Below, one piece after another: positions 60,290-64,000 of a DNA stretch of 64,000 bases. The stretch is from Holothuria scabra (taxonomy: Eukaryota > Echinodermata > Holothuroidea > Aspidochirotida > Holothuriidae). Within the stretch, counting starts at the first letter, position 1. Each line of letters starts with the position of its first letter. Where the stretch lies: positions 3,720,001-3,784,000 of the forward strand of contig CM074179.1 in the NCBI GenBank assembly GCA_037179385.1, written 5' to 3'. Below the pieces are notes generated by a model. The model was given only the letters and a program-made list of their open reading frames with translations, was not told where the DNA came from and searched no databases. The translations under genes and the position numbers were made by a program.

Positions 60290-61380
60290 TTAACTATACA
60301 ACGGAATTGAAAACACTAAAATGCTTTTGACTGTATTAAGAATCTTCGTTGGATTCAATTGCAATTTCCACTAAACAGATGAAATTTTTAACGTGACTGT
60401 CCGAACTCAAGACTGTAAATGGTTTTGCTCCCAACGTATTTGAAAATATGGTACGTTACTAGGTGCCTTCAAATAAATTTTCAGTCAGACTTATGGGGAG
60501 ATTTTCTCACACCACTGTTTAGCATTATGTGTAGCAGAAAACGACATGGCCGATATTCATTGACTTTGTGAGAATTCGGCTGTCCGGGCAGGCCAGATGG
60601 CAGACCATTGGGTACTGCACGCACATTAACACCCCTAGTCCGTTTTTGTAAGGAGAATTCGGAATTGTGAGTTTCCCTGAAGAATGTGGTCTTCTAGTAA
60701 GCAAGATCAAGAAGGTCGCCCGAGTGACTTCAGACCCACATCTTTTATCGTAGGTCTGTAGATGAAGGCTCCCCGACGAATTTGGATTTTCTCAACAACA
60801 TGGGGTGGGTAGCCCGTCCCCGACGGAGGCACGGATGAAGATGGGATGAGGGATAGAAGCGCTAGTAAGGAGTGATTAAAACCGATTCAGATATTCATTA
60901 AAATAGTGCTACAAAAGAAAAAAATAGTTCAAAAAGGAAAAAACATGGTCATCCATTCAGTAACTTCAGTCCTTCACGTTTTTCATGTTTAGGCCTCCCC
61001 GAAAAATTACCGTCCTTCCCCGACGGGGGAAGAGACAGGATAAGGTACACAGAATGAGGTTTAACGGAATTAAGAAGTGATTTAAAATCGATTACGACAT
61101 GTATTAAAAAATAGCATTTCAATAGCATTTCATATACAAAAAAATGTTCTAGATCTCCCATCCAGTAACGTCAGTCCTTGCCGAATTTTTTATTATTTTT
61201 TTTATTATTTCTTTTTATTTTTTAGGCCAATGTTACCCGACGGGGGCCATGCCCCCGCCCGCCCCCCGGTGGCGCCAACCCTGAGTAATTCATGGATTGT
61301 TTCAGCCCCATCCATCGTTATGTTCACAGAGTAAAATCGGTATAGTTTAAACCCCTCCCCCTACGAGCTTGTAGGACATA

Positions 61381-61563
61381 AGTGAGCTTTAGATTGCACG
61401 ACGCGGACGTCAACCACAACGCAATGACGTCATCTTCTGCGTTGCCTCAGCCATTTCACAACTTGGTGTAGCGTCATTATGTGTTGAGTTCAGAAAAGGC
61501 ATAAACGCAAATAACGTCACGTCGTTGCAGATGAAGTCCGCGTCGTGAAATCTAAAGCCCACT
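61381..61563. mobile_element. 183-bp MITE with AGTGGGCTTTAGAT ends
   Basis: The left AGTGAGCTTTAGATTGCACG and inverted right AGTGGGCTTTAGATTTCACG are near identical, and both continue ACGCGGAC. TA lies on each side (61379-61380, 61564-61565). Internal TGACGT/ACGTCA motifs recur. It starts about 100 bp after hAT copy B. Confidence 0.75.
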
Positions 61564-62350
61564 TAACCGCAGGGGTCTACGTTAGTGACTTGTAAGTTTT
61601 CATATTGTTTCACTGAATTCCCAAAGTGTACAACGCAGAGACTGTGTACAAGGTGATCATATTTTTAAGGTGGGGTTTACAGCCTTTCAGTGTTAGTTGT
61701 TCTGTATCAGCTGTTGTTAAATTCATGAAAAAACAGCTTCCTGAGCACTGGAATCCATTTATCATAACACCCGCGCATATACAAGAGAACATTCAATCTG
61801 CTGTGAGGAGAGGACTTTCTGTGGAACGCGAGTCGGACCGGTTCATGCGACACAGGATCTGGGTTTATCAGGTTTATTTGTTGCATGAAAAACGAATAAT
61901 GTATGAGAAATGTCTCACAATTTCATATCCCAACAAAAATTTTGAAAATGGAAAAGGGCATATCATTATTTTTCAAATTTCCCCAATTTCTTCAAATTTC
62001 CCCAAATTATTTTCCAGGGGCCCCTGCCCCCCCCCCCCAGTAGCTACGCCACTGCAGAACACTTTAGTCTCAGTGCATCATGCATGGCTGATGTGTAGTA
62101 TAACCATAACTGAACTACACTGCCGATTTTTTTTCGATGTAATTAATGTCAATAAAAATGCAATACAGATTGAGAATTTTGGTATAACTAGGGTATAATT
62201 ATCGTTTTGGTTAATGAGTGACTGTCTTTAAAAGTTTTATTTTAATATTGATAAGGTTTTATACAATGGATTGTCAATCAGTGATGTAAGTGACCACCTA
62301 TATTTACAGTCTGTGGAAATGTTTGGAGGGTATGTATGGTATGTATTTAA

Positions 62351-62510
62351 CGTGTTTGGTCTACTGACGGTAAGAGTATCCACCTCTTACACCAAAAACT
62401 CTAAAAATGGAACCTGTTGTGCGTAATGCTCCACATTCGCAACGTAGTGGTCGGCTCGACTTGAACCAATTGGTTGGAAAGTGGGCCGTAAAACTCTATC
62501 TAACTAACTT
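62351..62510 (+). repeat. tRNA-SINE with internal deletions
   Basis: The A-box region TTTGGTCTACTGACGGTAAG is present, but the B box is deleted. The body AAAACTCTAAAAATGGAACC, GTCGGCTCGACTTGAACCAA, GGTTGGAAAGTGGGCCGTAA and the ATCTAACTAACT tail are intact. Confidence 0.8.
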
Positions 62511-62792
62511 CACGAACTGATTTGCATATTTGAGAGTGGATTTGGCTCGGTGGTTTGAGCGCACTGCCTTGCATACTGAAGGTCCCCCGGTGATACAACT
62601 TGGAAATTTTCCTTGGTCGAAACATTAGCTTGTTCAGCGCACAGCTGTTCACAGTGATGCTGAGGGGGTGTAAAAATTGGTGGATTACAAAATTGGGTAT
62701 TTGGTTGTCCGTTTCAGGAAGTTGTCCGACTCAGGAAGTTGTCCGCTTGTTCAGTTCAGCTGTTGATGTGTGGGTGGGTGGGGATGGGGGTG

Positions 62793-62888
62793 GAGGTTAC
62801 TTTCCCAAAGGCTGGGTAGGGGTGGGTGGGGTGTGGCAAGTGACCTTTGCAAGTAACCTTCACCCCACCCAGCCTTTGGGAAAGTGGC
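62793..62888. other. G-rich/C-rich inverted repeat
   Basis: ACTTTCCCAAAGGCTGGGT (62799-62817) pairs perfectly with ACCCAGCCTTTGGGAAAGT (62867-62885) over 19 bp, with further GGTGGGTGGGGTG/CACCCCACCC pairing inside. The 49-bp spacer itself contains a GGTTAC/AAGTAACC partner. Confidence 0.8.
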
Positions 62889-63489
62889 TAAAGACCTGGG
62901 ACCGCCATTTAACGTCCCCATCCGGTCCCGGGAGCAAGATTGGGAGCGATTAGTACACGCATGTCTAGTTACCCCCGAGAACTAGTCGAAAAAGAGAAGG
63001 CAAAGTTTGCCGGTGTTCATCCACGTTCACTCTGGCATAGGGTCCTCGATGAGCCAAAATGGCTTCATGACCCTCAAAACGTTAAAATTAAATTAAAATT
63101 AAAATTCAATCCAAACTCCAAGAAATTTAATTTTGTCAGTCATGTATTACCTGAAACTCTGGATCAGTTCAGGTAAAGAGGATAGCCTGAAGTGAAACTA
63201 ATGCTTACTCTTACTTTTTAGATAATTTGTAGAATTATATATACTTGCTGGCCCGTTGAGGGACAAACTGATATGAAACGAGATAAAACGAGGTAGTGGT
63301 TTCAAAAAGGGTTGTTAAAGGCATGCAAAATAGGAGAATACATTATATAAGGGTTTTGTAAAGGAAAATACAGTTCTCTAGATCTAAGCGGGGCTATGGA
63401 ACATTATCTATCTATCTAAGATTGCTAGAAAGAAGAAAAAAGAATAGACATTACAAAAACACCTCGACCAGAACATGATTGTGAAAGTG

Positions 63490-63840
63490 TTAAGAAATTA
63501 TTTGGACAAGCTGCATTGTAATTTGTGTATTCACTGATCTTGAAAAAGTCCTTGATACAAATTTCACATTTTATTGCTACAAAAACTTGGCTATTAGGGT
63601 ATCAGTTGTGAACAGTTGGATTTATAGCCATCTCTCAAACAGGCAACAATTTGTAAAAGATAAATCGCTGTTCTGCTGATCTCTTAAGAATTAATTGAGT
63701 TGCCCTTTTCGGATGCATCGTAGGACGCAAATTGTTTATCCTATGTACAAAGTAACGACATTTTAACGTGTCAAAAGAGCTAAATCTACTTTTCTTGCAG
63801 ATAATACAACTACATTCTGGTCTGTAAGAGATTTTCAGCA
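63490..63840 (+). pseudogene. Decayed L2/CR1-type LINE reverse transcriptase fragment
   Basis: A translation with stops and frame changes keeps the order of RT motifs. FTDLEKVLDTNFTFYCYKNL corresponds to the DLxKAFDTVNHxxLLxKL motif. YSHLSNRQQFVKD corresponds to SYLSNRxQFVxx, and STFLADNTTTF to the catalytic LFADDTxxF, with one aspartate replaced by Asn. It is an old, dead copy in the orientation opposite to the 10-11.6 kb LINE and may continue past the window end. Confidence 0.7.
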
Positions 63841-64000
63841 GTTACGTTCATGTTGAATAAGGTTTGGGGTATATTGAGAGTCTGGTTTATTAAAATAAAT
63901 TATCTTCAACAAGACCAATTTCTTTTTGTTCTGAAACGGAAGTATGACAAGGATATGAAGTGTTATTAAAATTGATAAAATTGCATCATGGAAGAGTTTC

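Larger units (their letters stand above)
58613..61291 (-). mobile_element. hAT-type non-autonomous element, copy B, with 8-bp target duplication
   Basis: The element spans 58621-61283 and is flanked by CGTAATTC (58613-58620) and AGTAATTC (61284-61291), matching 7 of 8. The ends CAGGGGTTGCGCTAGGATTT and, inverted, CAGGGTTGGCGCCACCGGGG match copy A in opposite orientation. So do internal blocks: GCGCGCCGAAATTTTGGG near 58733, AATTCTTTTGGGGTTATGTA near 58920, GGAGCGCCACCATTAG near 60058 and GGGGGCCATGCCCCC near 61243. A 296-bp MITE (59645-59940) inserted later accounts for part of the extra length. No transposase frame. Confidence 0.85.

Noticed and set aside
61626..62198. 190-residue plus-strand ORF
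   Set aside because: It runs through a C-run and CAGTAGCTACGCCACTG, which looks like a hAT-type end. No recognisable domain; probably chance in repeat DNA.
62535..62615. tRNA-like TTGGCTCGGTGGTTTGAGCG segment
   Set aside because: It has an A-box-like run but no convincing B box or stem pairing. It may be the head of another SINE family; too weak to call.
62600..63176. Two plus-strand ORFs of 117 and 78 residues
   Set aside because: The first crosses the G-rich inverted repeat. The second has repetitive KLKLKFN composition. No family resemblance.

Overview
This window is animal nuclear DNA. Three lines of evidence support that: spliced genes with GT-AG introns of 0.8 to 3 kb, a tRNA-derived SINE family, and many DNA-transposon-derived elements with terminal inverted repeats (TIRs). 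The gene complement and the marine-invertebrate style of repeat suggest an invertebrate deuterostome such as an echinoderm. That taxonomic guess is inference only; nothing here fixes the species.

Three protein-coding genes can be supported. (1) The 3' part of a PINX1-like gene (plus strand, exons 793-967, 2550-2661, 3469-4047); its G-patch exons lie left of the window. (2) A small secreted cysteine-rich protein ending in a Ly6/uPAR three-finger-like signature (plus strand, exons 24846-24891, 26625-26818, 28822-28968). (3) A monocarboxylate-transporter-like MFS (SLC16-type) gene (minus strand, exons 47200-47020, 44268-44122, 43272-42179). Its reading frame stops early in the last membrane segment, inside transposon-like sequence. 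There is one weak extra ORF at 12096-12413. The three genes are unrelated in function, and I see no operon-like or pathway link.

The rest is mostly repeats. There is a 5'-truncated, frameshifted L2/CR1-type LINE at 10.07-11.59 kb and a more decayed LINE fragment at 63.49-63.84 kb. About a dozen copies of one tRNA(Glu)-like SINE are present, two of them split by later insertions. Two G-rich hAT-type elements lie in opposite orientation (50.49-52.44 and 58.62-61.28 kb), each with 8-bp target duplications. Five ~297-bp copies of one TTAA-flanked MITE family and two full copies of a second lie across the window. Several TA-flanked MITEs begin CACTCT or CACTGT. A ~2.07-kb foldback element at 40.06-42.13 kb carries a second MITE inside it. 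A striking theme is that several unrelated TIR elements are built from one short motif repeated in both orientations along their whole length.

Layout: 0-4 kb PINX1 3' end; 4-9 kb unassigned; 9-24 kb SINE, LINE and MITE field; 24.8-29 kb three-finger-like gene; 29-40 kb sparse intergenic DNA with MITEs; 40-47.2 kb foldback element and transporter gene; 47.2-64 kb repeats dominated by the hAT pair. No rRNA gene, functional tRNA gene, CRISPR array or prokaryotic feature was seen.
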